Source: Kineosporia sp. A_224
GTDB taxonomy: Bacteria; Actinomycetota; Actinomycetes; Actinomycetales; Kineosporiaceae
Direction of reading: 5' to 3'
DNA length: 64,000 nucleotides
NCBI RefSeq assembly: GCF_002198655.1
Contig: NZ_MWLN01000194.1
Coordinates: 61,740 to 125,739, forward strand
Shown: positions 8,928 to 17,038 of the stretch, piece by piece
Numbering within the stretch: position 1 is the first letter of the stretch
How the letters are laid out: the number at the start of each line of letters is the position of its first letter
Translations under genes and position numbers: made by a program
Notes under the pieces: model-generated
What the model was told of the DNA's origin: nothing
Database searches by the model: none
What the model saw: only the letters and a program-made list of their open reading frames with translations

Positions 8928-9935
8928 GTGCCACCTGCCGAGACCCGCGAGGGCGTGTCGCTGAGCAACCTCGACACCCCGCTCTTCGACGGTGCGGACG
9001 CGACCAAGCGCGACCTCGTCGACTACCTCGACGCCATGAGCGGCCGGATCCTGCCGGTGCTCGCCGGGCGGGCGCTGTCCGTCGTCCGGGTGCTGCGCGG
9101 CCAGGCCCCCTTCATGCAGAAGAACGTCCCGAGGTACGCGCCGGACTGGCTGCCGACGGTGCCGGCCTGGGCGCAGTCGTCGCAGCGGCAGGTCCGCTAC
9201 CCGGTGTGCGACGACCGCCGGACGCTGCTGTGGCTGGCGAACCAGCGAGCCGTCGAGTACCACCCGCAGCTGTTCCGCGGTGATGCCTGGGACGCGCCGA
9301 CGTCGCTCGTGCTCGACCTCGACCCGCCGGAGCCGGACGCCGCGGACGACGGGGCCGGTGCCGTCCTGCACGCGTTCCGGACGGCGGCCCGCGCCGCGCT
9401 GCTCGTGCGCGAGGTGCTCGACGCGGCGGGCATGGCGTCGGCCGTGAAGACGAGCGGTGCCAAGGGCGTGCACGTCGTCGTCCCGCTCGACGGCACGGCC
9501 CGCGGCGAGGACGTCATGGCCGCGACCCGGGCCGTCGCCGCCCGCGCCGAACGCCTCGACCCGGCGCTCGCCACGACGGCGTACATCAAGGCCGACCGCG
9601 GCGGGAAGGTCTTCCTCGACGCGACCCGCTCCGGCGGCGCCACCATCGTCGCGACGTGGAGCCCGCGGGTGCGGCCCGGGACGACGGTCTCGTTCCCGCT
9701 GCCCTGGGCCGACCTGCTCGACGCCGACCCGCGCGACGCGACGGTCCGCACGGTGCCAGGCCTGCTCGCCGCGGCAGGCCCGGACGCCGACCCCTGGCGC
9801 GACCTGCTCCCCGCCCCGCAGACCCTCGACCCCGGCCTCGTCGAGGAGGGCCGGACGATCCCGGTCGCCCGGGTCGCGGCGATGCACGAGGGCAAGCGCC
9901 GCGCGAAGGCCCGGCGCGAGGCCGGGGAGCCCTGA
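8928..9935 (+). CDS. LigD-type polymerase/primase domain protein (stand-alone PolDom)
   Basis: A 335-aa archaeo-eukaryotic-primase-type polymerase of the kind used in bacterial end joining and gap repair. The metal-binding motif is LVLDLDPPEP, followed by TSGAKGVHVVVPL and IKADRGGKVFLDATRSGGAT, all hallmarks of LigD polymerase domains. The length equals one polymerase domain, with no ligase or phosphoesterase part. GTG 8928 is chosen because conserved sequence begins shortly after it; an earlier TTG (8877) would lie inside the inverted repeat. No Ku or ATP-ligase gene is adjacent, so any partner is encoded elsewhere. Confidence 0.88.
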   Translation: MPPAETREGVSLSNLDTPLFDGADATKRDLVDYLDAMSGRILPVLAGRALSVVRVLRGQAPFMQKNVPRYAPDWLPTVPAWAQSSQRQVRYPVCDDRRTLLWLANQRAVEYHPQLFRGDAWDAPTSLVLDLDPPEPDAADDGAGAVLHAFRTAARAALLVREVLDAAGMASAVKTSGAKGVHVVVPLDGTARGEDVMAATRAVAARAERLDPALATTAYIKADRGGKVFLDATRSGGATIVATWSPRVRPGTTVSFPLPWADLLDADPRDATVRTVPGLLAAAGPDADPWRDLLPAPQTLDPGLVEEGRTIPVARVAAMHEGKRRAKARREAGEP

Positions 9936-10031
9936 CCGACCGCCCGTCCGGTTCCCGAGCGGCCGCTCCACGCCGATGACTTCGCGGCGGCGAGCCGGTC
10001 CTACAGGAGCCGACGCGAGAGGATGACGTCC

Positions 10032-10517
10032 ATGCCCGAGACGATCCCCTGCCTGTGGTTCGACACCGATGCGGAGCAGGCCGCCGAGTTCTACACCTCG
10101 CTCTTCCCGAACTCGTCGATCGGGGCGGTGACCCGCTACGGCCCCAACAACGCGAGCGGGCTCCCGGAAGGCAGCGTCCTCACGGTCGACATCACGCTCG
10201 ACGGCCGGAGGTACACGATGTTCAACGGCGGCCCGCAGTTCCCCTTCACCGAGGCCGTCTCCTTCCAGATCTTGTGCGCCGACCAGGCCGAGATCGACCA
10301 CTACTGGGAGGGGCTCGCGGCGGACGGCGGCCAGGCGAGCGTCTGCGGCTGGGTCACGGACCGGTTCGGCCTGTCGTGGCAGGTCGTGCCGACGGCCTGG
10401 ATGGAGATCTCCGCGAGCGGCGACCACGAGCGCTGGCAGCGCGGCTTCCAGGCCGTCATGGGGATGAAGAAGATCATCGTGGCCGACGTCCTCGCCGCCG
10501 CCGGCCCGGCGTCCTGA
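10032..10517 (+). CDS. VOC-fold protein of the PhnB / 3-demethylubiquinone methyltransferase-like family
   Basis: A small (161 aa) vicinal-oxygen-chelate fold protein. Diagnostic stretches are PCLWFDTDAEQAAEFYTSLF at the start, the central FNGGPQFPFTEAVSFQI, and CGWVTDRFGLSWQVVPT. Proteins of this Pfam group are often mislabelled methyltransferases; most have no known substrate. ATG 10032 is preferred because GAGAGG lies 9 nt upstream; an in-frame ATG at 10023 is possible. It is followed 30 nt later by the DUF1801 gene in the same direction, probably one transcript. Confidence 0.87.
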   Translation: MPETIPCLWFDTDAEQAAEFYTSLFPNSSIGAVTRYGPNNASGLPEGSVLTVDITLDGRRYTMFNGGPQFPFTEAVSFQILCADQAEIDHYWEGLAADGGQASVCGWVTDRFGLSWQVVPTAWMEISASGDHERWQRGFQAVMGMKKIIVADVLAAAGPAS

Positions 10518-10547
10518 CGGCAGAGACCCCGAGAGGCAGGAGCCGCC

Positions 10548-10916
10548 GTGGCCACGAAGCACGCCAGTGTCGAGGAGTACCTCGCCTCCTTCCCGGACGA
10601 CGTCCGCGCCGTCCTCGAGGAGATCCGCCGTCGGGTGCTCGTCGTCGTCCCCGACGCGGGCGAGCGGATCAGCTACGACATCGCGGGGATGACGTGGGGG
10701 GACAAGGTCTTCCTGCACTTCGCGGGGTGGAAGAAGCACGTGAGCATCTACCCGGTGCCGGACGCCGCGGGCGACCCCGACCTCGCCGAGGCGCTCACGC
10801 CGTACGCCGGCGCCCGGGGCACGCTGAAGTTCCCGCTCGCGCAGCCCGTGCCGTACGACCTCGTCGAGCGGGTGGCCGGGGCCCTCGCGGTGCAGCGCGG
10901 CGGCCGCCCGGGCTAG
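10548..10916 (+). CDS. DUF1801 (YdhG-like) protein
   Basis: A 122-aa protein with the DUF1801 pattern: VEEYLASFPDDVRAVLEEIR at the N terminus, then ISYDIAGMTWGDKVFLHFAG, KKHVSIYPV, and a C-terminal GTLKFPL. It starts at GTG 10548 with GCAGGAGCC upstream. Family members are small cytoplasmic proteins with an iron-chaperone-like fold; no reaction is assigned. It probably shares a transcript with the preceding VOC gene. Confidence 0.87.
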   Translation: MATKHASVEEYLASFPDDVRAVLEEIRRRVLVVVPDAGERISYDIAGMTWGDKVFLHFAGWKKHVSIYPVPDAAGDPDLAEALTPYAGARGTLKFPLAQPVPYDLVERVAGALAVQRGGRPG

Positions 10917-10940
10917 CCGGCCCGGCCCGGTCAGCCCGGG
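10907..10940. terminator. Hairpin between convergent genes
   Basis: CCCGGGCT (10907-10914) pairs with AGCCCGGG (10933-10940) around an 18-nt GC-rich loop. It overlaps the ends of both the DUF1801 gene and the opposing VWA gene, so it is placed to act as a bidirectional terminator. There is no poly-T tract, as is common in actinobacteria. Confidence 0.45.
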
Positions 10941-12013
10941 AACGTCGTCCAGCGCGCGGCGGCGCCGACGCCGAGGAGCACGAAGAGCCCGGCCAGCCCG
11001 GCGAGCACGACGGTCACCTCGATGTCGCGCTGCACGACCTCGACCTGCCGGGGCAGGTCGGCGAGCACGTCCTGGAGCTGCTCGGCGCCGGTCGCGGCGA
11101 AGTACCGGCCGCCGGTCGTCTCGGCGACCTCGCGCAGCGTCGGCTCGTCGACCACGAGGAAGCCGCGCCGGCGCGGGTCGCTCGCCGCGCCGCCGCCACC
11201 GCCGAGCCCGGGCCCGAAGTTGTCGAAGCCGCTGCCGCCGAGCTGCGCGGCCGAGCAGACCAGGCTGGTCGGGTCCGTCGTCCCGAAGCCGATCGGGTAG
11301 ACCCGCACGCCGCGGGCCGCCGCCACCTGTGCGGCCTCCTCCGGCGGGACCCCGCGCGTGTTCGCGCCGTCGGTGAGGAGCACGACGATCTCCGGGGCGT
11401 ACCGGCCGCCGGGGCCACCGGGGCCGCCCGACGCGGCCTCGGGCAGCTCGACGTCGGACGGCGCGACGTCCGGATCGATCGCCGCGATCGCGTCGACGGA
11501 CTTGAGGATCGCGGCGCCGATCGTCGTCCCGCGCCCGGTCGTCAGGGAGTCGATCGTCGCGACGAGCTGGTCGCGCTCGGTCGTCGGCGGGACGGCGAGC
11601 TGAGCGGAGCCGGAGAAGACGACGAGGCCGATCCGGGTCCTGTCGTCCTGGTTCTCGACGAACTCGCGGACGGCGGCCTGCGCCGCGGTGAGCCGGTTCG
11701 GGTCGACGTCGGTCGCGCACATCGAGCCGGAGACGTCGAGCGCGAGGATCACCGAGGACGCCGAGACCGGGACCTGCGCCGAGACCTGCGGCCGGGCACC
11801 GGCCGCGAGCAGGCACGCGAGCGCCGCGAGGAGCAGCCCGAAGGGCGCGTGCCGCTTCCAGCCGGCGCGCCGCGGCGCCGCGGCCCGGATGAGCGCGACG
11901 TGCGGGTGCACGACGGCGACCCGCTTGCGCCGGCGCAGCGCCCACACGTACCCCGCGAGCAGCAGCGGGACGACGAGGAGCACCGGGAGCACGAACGGCC
12001 AGGCGAAGCCCAT
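10931..12013 (-). CDS. VWA-domain membrane protein (BatA/BatB-like), downstream copy
   Basis: A 360-aa membrane-anchored von Willebrand factor A protein and last gene of the MoxR operon. Two N-terminal hydrophobic segments (FVLPVLLVVPLLLAGYVW and a second near residue 70) precede the VWA domain with the metal-ion site DVSGSMCATD and later TDGANTRG. A C-terminal hydrophobic helix closes the protein. It starts at ATG 12013, 2 nt after the stop of the paralogous VWA gene. Bat-type VWA proteins work with MoxR ATPases in envelope maturation or stress tolerance; the target is unknown. Confidence 0.88.
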   Translation of the reverse strand: MGFAWPFVLPVLLVVPLLLAGYVWALRRRKRVAVVHPHVALIRAAAPRRAGWKRHAPFGLLLAALACLLAAGARPQVSAQVPVSASSVILALDVSGSMCATDVDPNRLTAAQAAVREFVENQDDRTRIGLVVFSGSAQLAVPPTTERDQLVATIDSLTTGRGTTIGAAILKSVDAIAAIDPDVAPSDVELPEAASGGPGGPGGRYAPEIVVLLTDGANTRGVPPEEAAQVAAARGVRVYPIGFGTTDPTSLVCSAAQLGGSGFDNFGPGLGGGGGAASDPRRRGFLVVDEPTLREVAETTGGRYFAATGAEQLQDVLADLPRQVEVVQRDIEVTVVLAGLAGLFVLLGVGAAARWTTFPG

Positions 12014-12015
12014 CG

Positions 12016-13005
12016 TCACACCACCCGCCCGAACCAGACGAAGGACAGCCCGGCACCGACGAGGAGCAGCAGGGCGGCGATCCCGGCGAGCAGCGCGGTG
12101 ACCTCGATCTTCTCCGTGCGGACCGTCCAGGCGAGGTCGATGCTCCGGTAGACCTGCTCGAGCGCGGCTCCGTCCGCCGCCGCGTAGTAGGTGCCGTCCG
12201 TCGTGCGGGCCACCTCGCGCAGGAGCGGCTCGTCGAGCTTCGTCGCGAGCTGGAACCCGTCGACCTGCAGCACCGTGCCGGCGGCGCTGCCGAGGCCGAC
12301 CGGGTAGACCTTGACCCCGGCCGTCGAGGCGATCGCCGCGACCTCGAGCGGGTCCGGGCCGGACGTGTTCTCGCCGTCCGAGAGCATGACGACCGCGGCC
12401 GACCCGTAGTAGCCGATGTCCCCGCCGGACGCCTCGACCCCGCCGCCCCCGCTCTCGTCGACCTCGACGACCCGGCCGGCGATCGCGGACAGCGAGGTCT
12501 GGATCCCGCGGCCGATCGATGTGCCGCCCTGCGGCGACAGCCGGTCGACGGCGGCGAGCACCTGCGCCCGGTCGGTCGTCGGCTGCTGGACGACGAGGCC
12601 GCCCTCGCCGAAGGCGACGACGCCGATCCGGACCTGCGCCGGCTGCCGGCGGACGAACGTGCGGGCCGCGGCCTTCGCGGCCTCCATCCGGGTCGGGGCG
12701 ACGTCGGTGGCGGCCATGCTGCTCGAGGTGTCGAAGGCGAGGACGACGGTGCCCTCCCGACGGGGTGACGCGACCGTCGCCTGCGGCCGGGCGAGCGCAA
12801 CGAGGAGCAGTGTGAGCGCGGCGAGCAGCAGCGCGGGTGCGACGTGCCGGCGACGGCGGCCCCGCGCGGCCGCGGGCGCGACGATCCCTTGCGCGGCAAG
12901 GCGTTCGCGGCGCTCGTCCCGGCTGCGCAGCAGCCGCCGGTAGCCGCCGACGAGCAGCGGGACGGCGAGCAGCCCCACGAGCATCCACGGCCAGGCGAAG
13001 GTCAT
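12016..13005 (-). CDS. VWA-domain membrane protein (BatA-like), upstream copy
   Basis: A 329-aa paralogue of the next gene, with the same plan: N-terminal hydrophobic segments (WMLVGLLAVPLLVGGY, LLLAALTLLLVALA), a VWA domain with MIDAS motif DTSSSMAATD and LSDGENTSGPD, and a C-terminal transmembrane helix. ATG 13005 overlaps the end of the DUF58 gene by 4 bp. The tandem pair probably arose by duplication and may form a hetero-oligomeric partner for the MoxR ATPase. Confidence 0.88.
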   Translation of the reverse strand: MTFAWPWMLVGLLAVPLLVGGYRRLLRSRDERRERLAAQGIVAPAAARGRRRRHVAPALLLAALTLLLVALARPQATVASPRREGTVVLAFDTSSSMAATDVAPTRMEAAKAAARTFVRRQPAQVRIGVVAFGEGGLVVQQPTTDRAQVLAAVDRLSPQGGTSIGRGIQTSLSAIAGRVVEVDESGGGGVEASGGDIGYYGSAAVVMLSDGENTSGPDPLEVAAIASTAGVKVYPVGLGSAAGTVLQVDGFQLATKLDEPLLREVARTTDGTYYAAADGAALEQVYRSIDLAWTVRTEKIEVTALLAGIAALLLLVGAGLSFVWFGRVV

Positions 13006-13922
13006 CGGACGGCCCTGCGCCGGCGCAGCTCGGCGATCCGCGCGAGCGCGCGGACGAGGTCCTCGTCGGTGCCGACGACGTGCAGGTCGGTGCCGGCGGT
13101 GCGCACCCCGGCGGACAGGGTCGCCTGCCGCTCCTGCGCGGCCGCGCGCAGCCGCTCCCGGAAGCCCGGGTCGTCGGTGTCGACGAGGATCTGCTCGCCC
13201 GTCTCGGCGTCCTCGACCCACATCGTCCCCGCGGACGGCAGCTCGAACTCGCGCGGGTCGACGACCTGGACCGCGACGACGTCGTGCCGGCGCGCGAGCA
13301 TCCCGAGCGGGCGCTCCCAGCCGGGCTCGCCGATGAAGTCCGAGACGAGGACGACGAGGGAGCGGCGGCGGACCAAGCCCAGCGCCGCGCGCAGCGGGAC
13401 GGCGAGGTCGGTCGGCCGGCGGGCGCCGTCCGCCGGCTGCGGCTCGCGGAGCAGGTGCTCGAGGATCCGCAGCACCTGGGTGCGGCCGTGCCCCGGCGGG
13501 ACGACCCGCTCGACCTCGGCGTCGAAGAGCACCGCGCCCACCCGGTTGCCGCCCCGGGCCAGGATCCGGGCGACGGTCGCGGCGACCTCGGCGACGACGA
13601 GGTGCTTGCGGCGGTCGACCGGCCCGAAGCCCATGGACGGCGACCGGTCGAGCAGCAGCCAGGCGGTGACGTCCCGGTCCTCGACGTACTCGCGGACGTA
13701 CGGCTCGTCCATCCGGGCCGTGACGTTCCAGTCGATGTGCCGCAGGTCGTCGCCGGGCTCGTACTCGCGCAGGTCCGTCACGTCGACGCCCGAACCGCGG
13801 AAGAGCGTGCGGTAGTCGCCCTGGAGCCGGCCGTCGAGCCGGCGGACGACCCGCCACTCCAGCCGCCGCAGCAGACGCTCGGGGGTGAGCGCCGCCGGGG
13901 TCAGCGCCCCTGCGCCGGCCAC
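13002..13922 (-). CDS. DUF58 domain protein
   Basis: A 306-aa protein of the DUF58 family found next to MoxR ATPases. The signature region is VTDLREYEPGDDLRHIDWNV followed by a VWA-like half domain with DRSPSMGFG and LVSDFIGE. No membrane segment is evident. GTG 13922 is chosen because GGGGGAG lies about 8 nt upstream, giving a 22-bp overlap with the MoxR gene. Conserved sequence starts about 15 residues later, which supports the choice. Confidence 0.88.
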   Translation of the reverse strand: MAGAGALTPAALTPERLLRRLEWRVVRRLDGRLQGDYRTLFRGSGVDVTDLREYEPGDDLRHIDWNVTARMDEPYVREYVEDRDVTAWLLLDRSPSMGFGPVDRRKHLVVAEVAATVARILARGGNRVGAVLFDAEVERVVPPGHGRTQVLRILEHLLREPQPADGARRPTDLAVPLRAALGLVRRRSLVVLVSDFIGEPGWERPLGMLARRHDVVAVQVVDPREFELPSAGTMWVEDAETGEQILVDTDDPGFRERLRAAAQERQATLSAGVRTAGTDLHVVGTDEDLVRALARIAELRRRRAVR

Positions 13923-14950
13923 GACCGGTCTCCCCCGCCGGCGCCGGCCCGGTCCCGCATCGGGATCTCGGGCAGCGGCACGGCGTCGAGGACCGGGGTG
14001 AGCAGGTCGTCGGGCGAGACGCCGTCCGCGAGCGCCTCGTACGACAGGACGAGCCGGTGCCGCAGCACGTCGCGCGCCAGGTCGCGGGCGTCGGCCGGCA
14101 GCACGTAGTCGCGCCCGCGCAGGAACGCCAGCGCCTTCGCGGCGAGGACGAGGTTGATCGGCGCCCGCGGGCTGGCCCCGAACGAGACGTAGCGGGCGAG
14201 GTCCGGCAGGCCGACGGAGGCCGGCTCGCGGGTCGCGGTGGCGAGCCGGACGGCGTACTCGATGACGCCGGGGTCGACGTACACGGCGTCCGCGGCGCGC
14301 TGGTAGTCCCGCAGCTGGTCGAGGTCGAGCACCCGCGCGGTGCGCTCGCGCGCGCCCGTCATCCGCTCGACGACGACGAACTCCTCGGCCGGCGTCGGGT
14401 AGCCGACGAGCACCTTGAGCATGAAGCGGTCGACCTGCGCCTCGGGCAGCGGGTACGTGCCTTCGGACTCGATGGGGTTCTGCGTGGCCATGACGAGGAA
14501 CGGGTCGGGCGCGGCGTGGGTCTCGCGACCGATCGTCACCTGCCGCTCCTGCATGACCTCGAGCAGCGCGCTCTGCACCTTGGCCGGGGCCCGGTTGATC
14601 TCGTCGGCGAGGAGCAGGTTGGCGAACACCGGGCCGAGCCAGGTCTGGAACTCGGCGTCCTTCTGGTTGTAGACCCGGGTGCCGACGACGTCGGCGGGCA
14701 CGAGGTCGGGGGTGAACTGGATCCGCTGGAACACCCCGCCCATGGCCTCGGCCAGGGTCTTGATCGCCATCGTCTTCGCGAGCCCCGGGACGCCCTCGAC
14801 GAGCAGGTGGCCGCGGGCGAGCAGGCAGACGAACATCCGCTCGAGGAGCTGGTCCTGGCCGACGATCGTCTTCTTGACCTGGTACAGCGCCTGCTCGAGC
14901 GGGTGCGTGCCCGCCGGCTGGGGGGCCGGCTGCTGCGGGGTGGCGGTCAT
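13901..14950 (-). CDS. MoxR-family AAA+ ATPase
   Basis: A 349-aa AAA+ chaperone of the MoxR/RavA branch. Walker A is GVPGLAKT, Walker B LLADEINRAPAK, sensor 1 ATQNPIESEGTYPLPEAQ, and the arginine-finger region DRFMLK. ATG 14950 is preferred over a start at 14977 because GGAG lies 5-6 nt before it. It sits 33 nt downstream of the protease gene and overlaps the DUF58 gene. MoxR proteins act with VWA partners, here encoded immediately downstream. Confidence 0.93.
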   Translation of the reverse strand: MTATPQQPAPQPAGTHPLEQALYQVKKTIVGQDQLLERMFVCLLARGHLLVEGVPGLAKTMAIKTLAEAMGGVFQRIQFTPDLVPADVVGTRVYNQKDAEFQTWLGPVFANLLLADEINRAPAKVQSALLEVMQERQVTIGRETHAAPDPFLVMATQNPIESEGTYPLPEAQVDRFMLKVLVGYPTPAEEFVVVERMTGARERTARVLDLDQLRDYQRAADAVYVDPGVIEYAVRLATATREPASVGLPDLARYVSFGASPRAPINLVLAAKALAFLRGRDYVLPADARDLARDVLRHRLVLSYEALADGVSPDDLLTPVLDAVPLPEIPMRDRAGAGGGDRSWPAQGR

Positions 14951-14983
14951 CGGGCTCCGTTCCTCGGGGTGCTCCACGACGGG

Positions 14984-15868
14984 TCAGATCGCCGGGCCGC
15001 CGGCGGCACCGCCGGCGTTCGCGATGGGGACGGCGAAACCGATCCCGACGAAGAACGACTGCTTGCCGGGGTTGGCCAGGGCGGTGACGACACCGACCAC
15101 CTGGCCGTCCCGGTTGACGAGCGGGCCGCCGCTGCTCCCTGGGTTGACGGCCGCGTCGAACTGGATGAGGTCCTCGACGGTCCCCGCCTGGCTGCGGACC
15201 GTCCGGCCGGTGGCCGAGACGACGCCCGCCGTGAGCGTGCGCTCCAGGCCGAACGGGTTGCCGACCGGGTAGACGGCGTCCCCGACCTGGACCCCGCCGC
15301 CGAGCACCGCCGGGACGACGACCTCGGGCAACCGGTCGACGGCCAGGACGGCGATGTCCTTGGACGGGTCCTTCTCCGCGACCGTCGCGGTCGCCCGCGT
15401 GCCGTCGGCGAACCGGACCGTGATCGGGCCGCCTCCCGAGACGACGTGCAGCGCGGTGAGCACCGAGCCATCGGCGTTGACGACCGTGCCGGTGCCGAGC
15501 GACCCGTCGTCCTGCCCGCCCGGGTCGCCCGCGCCGCGGCCGGTCGTCACGGTGACGAGCGAGGGGACGATCGTGCCGTAGACGACGGCGGCGTCCGGCG
15601 GGGCGGCGCGCTGCTCGGCCTGGGCCGCCGCGAGCCCCTCGGCGACGGTCCGGGCGACGTCCGCCCGGGACAGCGGTGCCGGGCCGGGGTCGCGCAGCAG
15701 CCACCACGCGAGCGCGGCGACGACGACGAGGACGACGAGGACGACGAGGACGACGAGGAGAAGGGCGGGGCGCAGCCGCCGCCGGACGCGGCCCGTCGCG
15801 GCCCCTTCGGCGGGTGCGGCGTCGGCCGGGTCGTCGGCGGCGACCAGTGGGAGCACTGCCCGCGCCAT
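14984..15868 (-). CDS. Membrane-anchored trypsin-like (S1C, HtrA/DegP-type) serine protease without PDZ domain
   Basis: A 294-aa protein: cytoplasmic N terminus of about 34 residues, one strongly hydrophobic helix of Leu/Val repeats, then an extracytoplasmic protease domain. The triad is visible as His in VLTALHVV, Asp in KDIAVLAV and Ser in NPGSSGGPLV. The chain ends soon after the protease fold, so the usual PDZ domain is absent. It begins the operon with MoxR, DUF58 and two VWA proteins. The membrane helix is encoded by a near-perfect 9-bp tandem repeat. Confidence 0.9.
   Translation of the reverse strand: MARAVLPLVAADDPADAAPAEGAATGRVRRRLRPALLLVVLVVLVVLVVVAALAWWLLRDPGPAPLSRADVARTVAEGLAAAQAEQRAAPPDAAVVYGTIVPSLVTVTTGRGAGDPGGQDDGSLGTGTVVNADGSVLTALHVVSGGGPITVRFADGTRATATVAEKDPSKDIAVLAVDRLPEVVVPAVLGGGVQVGDAVYPVGNPFGLERTLTAGVVSATGRTVRSQAGTVEDLIQFDAAVNPGSSGGPLVNRDGQVVGVVTALANPGKQSFFVGIGFAVPIANAGGAAGGPAI
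15722..15757. repeat. Tandem 9-bp repeat, four copies
   Basis: GACGACGAG repeats four times without mismatch inside the protease gene. On the coding strand it specifies the Leu-Val-Val runs of the membrane anchor. Such a tract can gain or lose units by slippage in steps of three residues without changing frame, altering helix length. Confidence 0.8.
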
Positions 15869-16020
15869 TCAGCGAGCGTAAGTCGCCGTCAGGGTTTGTG
15901 ACACTCCCGTGACCTTCGAATTCGCTGGGAACGGCTTGGGACGGCGAAGTGACGCGCGCTGCAGGTCACGCTGCCGACCGCGCGGCGGCCGGCGGGACGG
16001 CGGCGGGCACGGCACGCCGT

Positions 16021-16857
16021 TCACCGCCCCAGGAAGGCGAGCAGGGCCGCGTTGAACTCCCGCGGGTGCGAGGCGTTGAACCCGTGCGGCCCGCCGCTCA
16101 CGACGACGGCCTCCACGTCCTTGACGTGCTCGGCGACCCGCCGGCCGCTGACCTCGAACGGCACGATGGCGTCCTGGTCGCCGTGGAGCACGAGCACCGG
16201 GACGTCGACCCGCGCGAGGTCGGCGCGGAAGTCGGTGCGGGCGAAGGCGGTGATGCAGTCGGCGGTGCCCTTCGGGGACGCCGTCGAGGCGACCTGCCAG
16301 GCGAACCGGACGACGGCGTCGCTCACGGTCTGCGTGCCGCCGGCGGCGTAGAAGTTCTTGACGAAGCCGTCGAGGAACGCGAGCCGGTCGGTCGCGACGC
16401 CGTCGAGGAACTGGCCGATCGTCGCCTCGTCGAGGCCGCCGTCGGGGTTGTCGTCGGTCTTCGCGAGGTACGGCGTCACGGCACCCGCGAGGACGGCGCT
16501 GCGGACCCGGGCGGAGCCGAAGGTGCCCAGGTAGCGGGCCACCTCGCCGCCGCCCATGGAGAAGCCGACGAGCGTGACGTCACGCAGGTCGAGCCCCTCG
16601 AGGAGCGCGTCGAGGTCGGCGGCGAAGGTGTCGTAGTCGTACCCGGTCCACGGCCGGGAGGACTCCCCGAACCCGCGGCGGTCGTAGGTCACCACCCGGT
16701 GGCCGGCGTCCACGAGCGGCCCGACCTGGGCCTCCCAGGACCTGCCGGACAGCGGCCAGCCGTGGACGAGCACGACCGGCCGGCCGGTGCCGACGTCCTC
16801 GTAGTGCAGCTCGACAGGGGTGCTCCCGACGGCGTCGGGGACGGTGAGGCGGGGCAT
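16021..16857 (-). CDS. Alpha/beta hydrolase, non-heme chloroperoxidase-like
   Basis: A 278-aa alpha/beta-hydrolase close to the cofactor-free haloperoxidase/esterase group. The oxyanion region is LVHGWPLSGRSWE, the strand TYDRRGFGES, the nucleophile elbow GFSMGGGEVARY, the acid in LHGDQDAIVPF and the His in GGPHGFN. Length and order match the family. It is divergent from the epimerase gene with about 180 nt between, containing a 15-bp palindrome. The natural activity is probably esterase or perhydrolase. Confidence 0.9.
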   Translation of the reverse strand: MPRLTVPDAVGSTPVELHYEDVGTGRPVVLVHGWPLSGRSWEAQVGPLVDAGHRVVTYDRRGFGESSRPWTGYDYDTFAADLDALLEGLDLRDVTLVGFSMGGGEVARYLGTFGSARVRSAVLAGAVTPYLAKTDDNPDGGLDEATIGQFLDGVATDRLAFLDGFVKNFYAAGGTQTVSDAVVRFAWQVASTASPKGTADCITAFARTDFRADLARVDVPVLVLHGDQDAIVPFEVSGRRVAEHVKDVEAVVVSGGPHGFNASHPREFNAALLAFLGR

Positions 16858-16935
16858 GGGGACTTCCTTCCGTTCGGCGCTGGTGCGCGCGCGTACGGGC
16901 GCGTGCGATCGACGCTAGGCGGATGTTCCGGGCCC

Positions 16936-16950
16936 GCCAGGTGACCTGGC
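16936..16950. promoter_or_regulatory. 15-bp palindrome between divergent genes
   Basis: GCCAGGTGACCTGGC is a perfect odd palindrome (7-bp arms, central G). It lies about 80 nt upstream of each divergent start (hydrolase at 16857, epimerase at 17039), where a shared operator would sit. No regulator gene is adjacent. Confidence 0.4.
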
Positions 16951-17038
16951 CCGGCCGGGCACGGACCCCCGTGGCAGCATCGCGGACGACGCCCCGCAGC
17001 ACCCGGCCGCGGGCGACGTCGCCGAAGGAGCCGTCACC

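Noticed and set aside
5024..9283. A 1419-codon plus-strand frame
   Set aside because: Overlaps the coherent helical-repeat gene in another frame and is Arg/Pro-rich low-complexity sequence.
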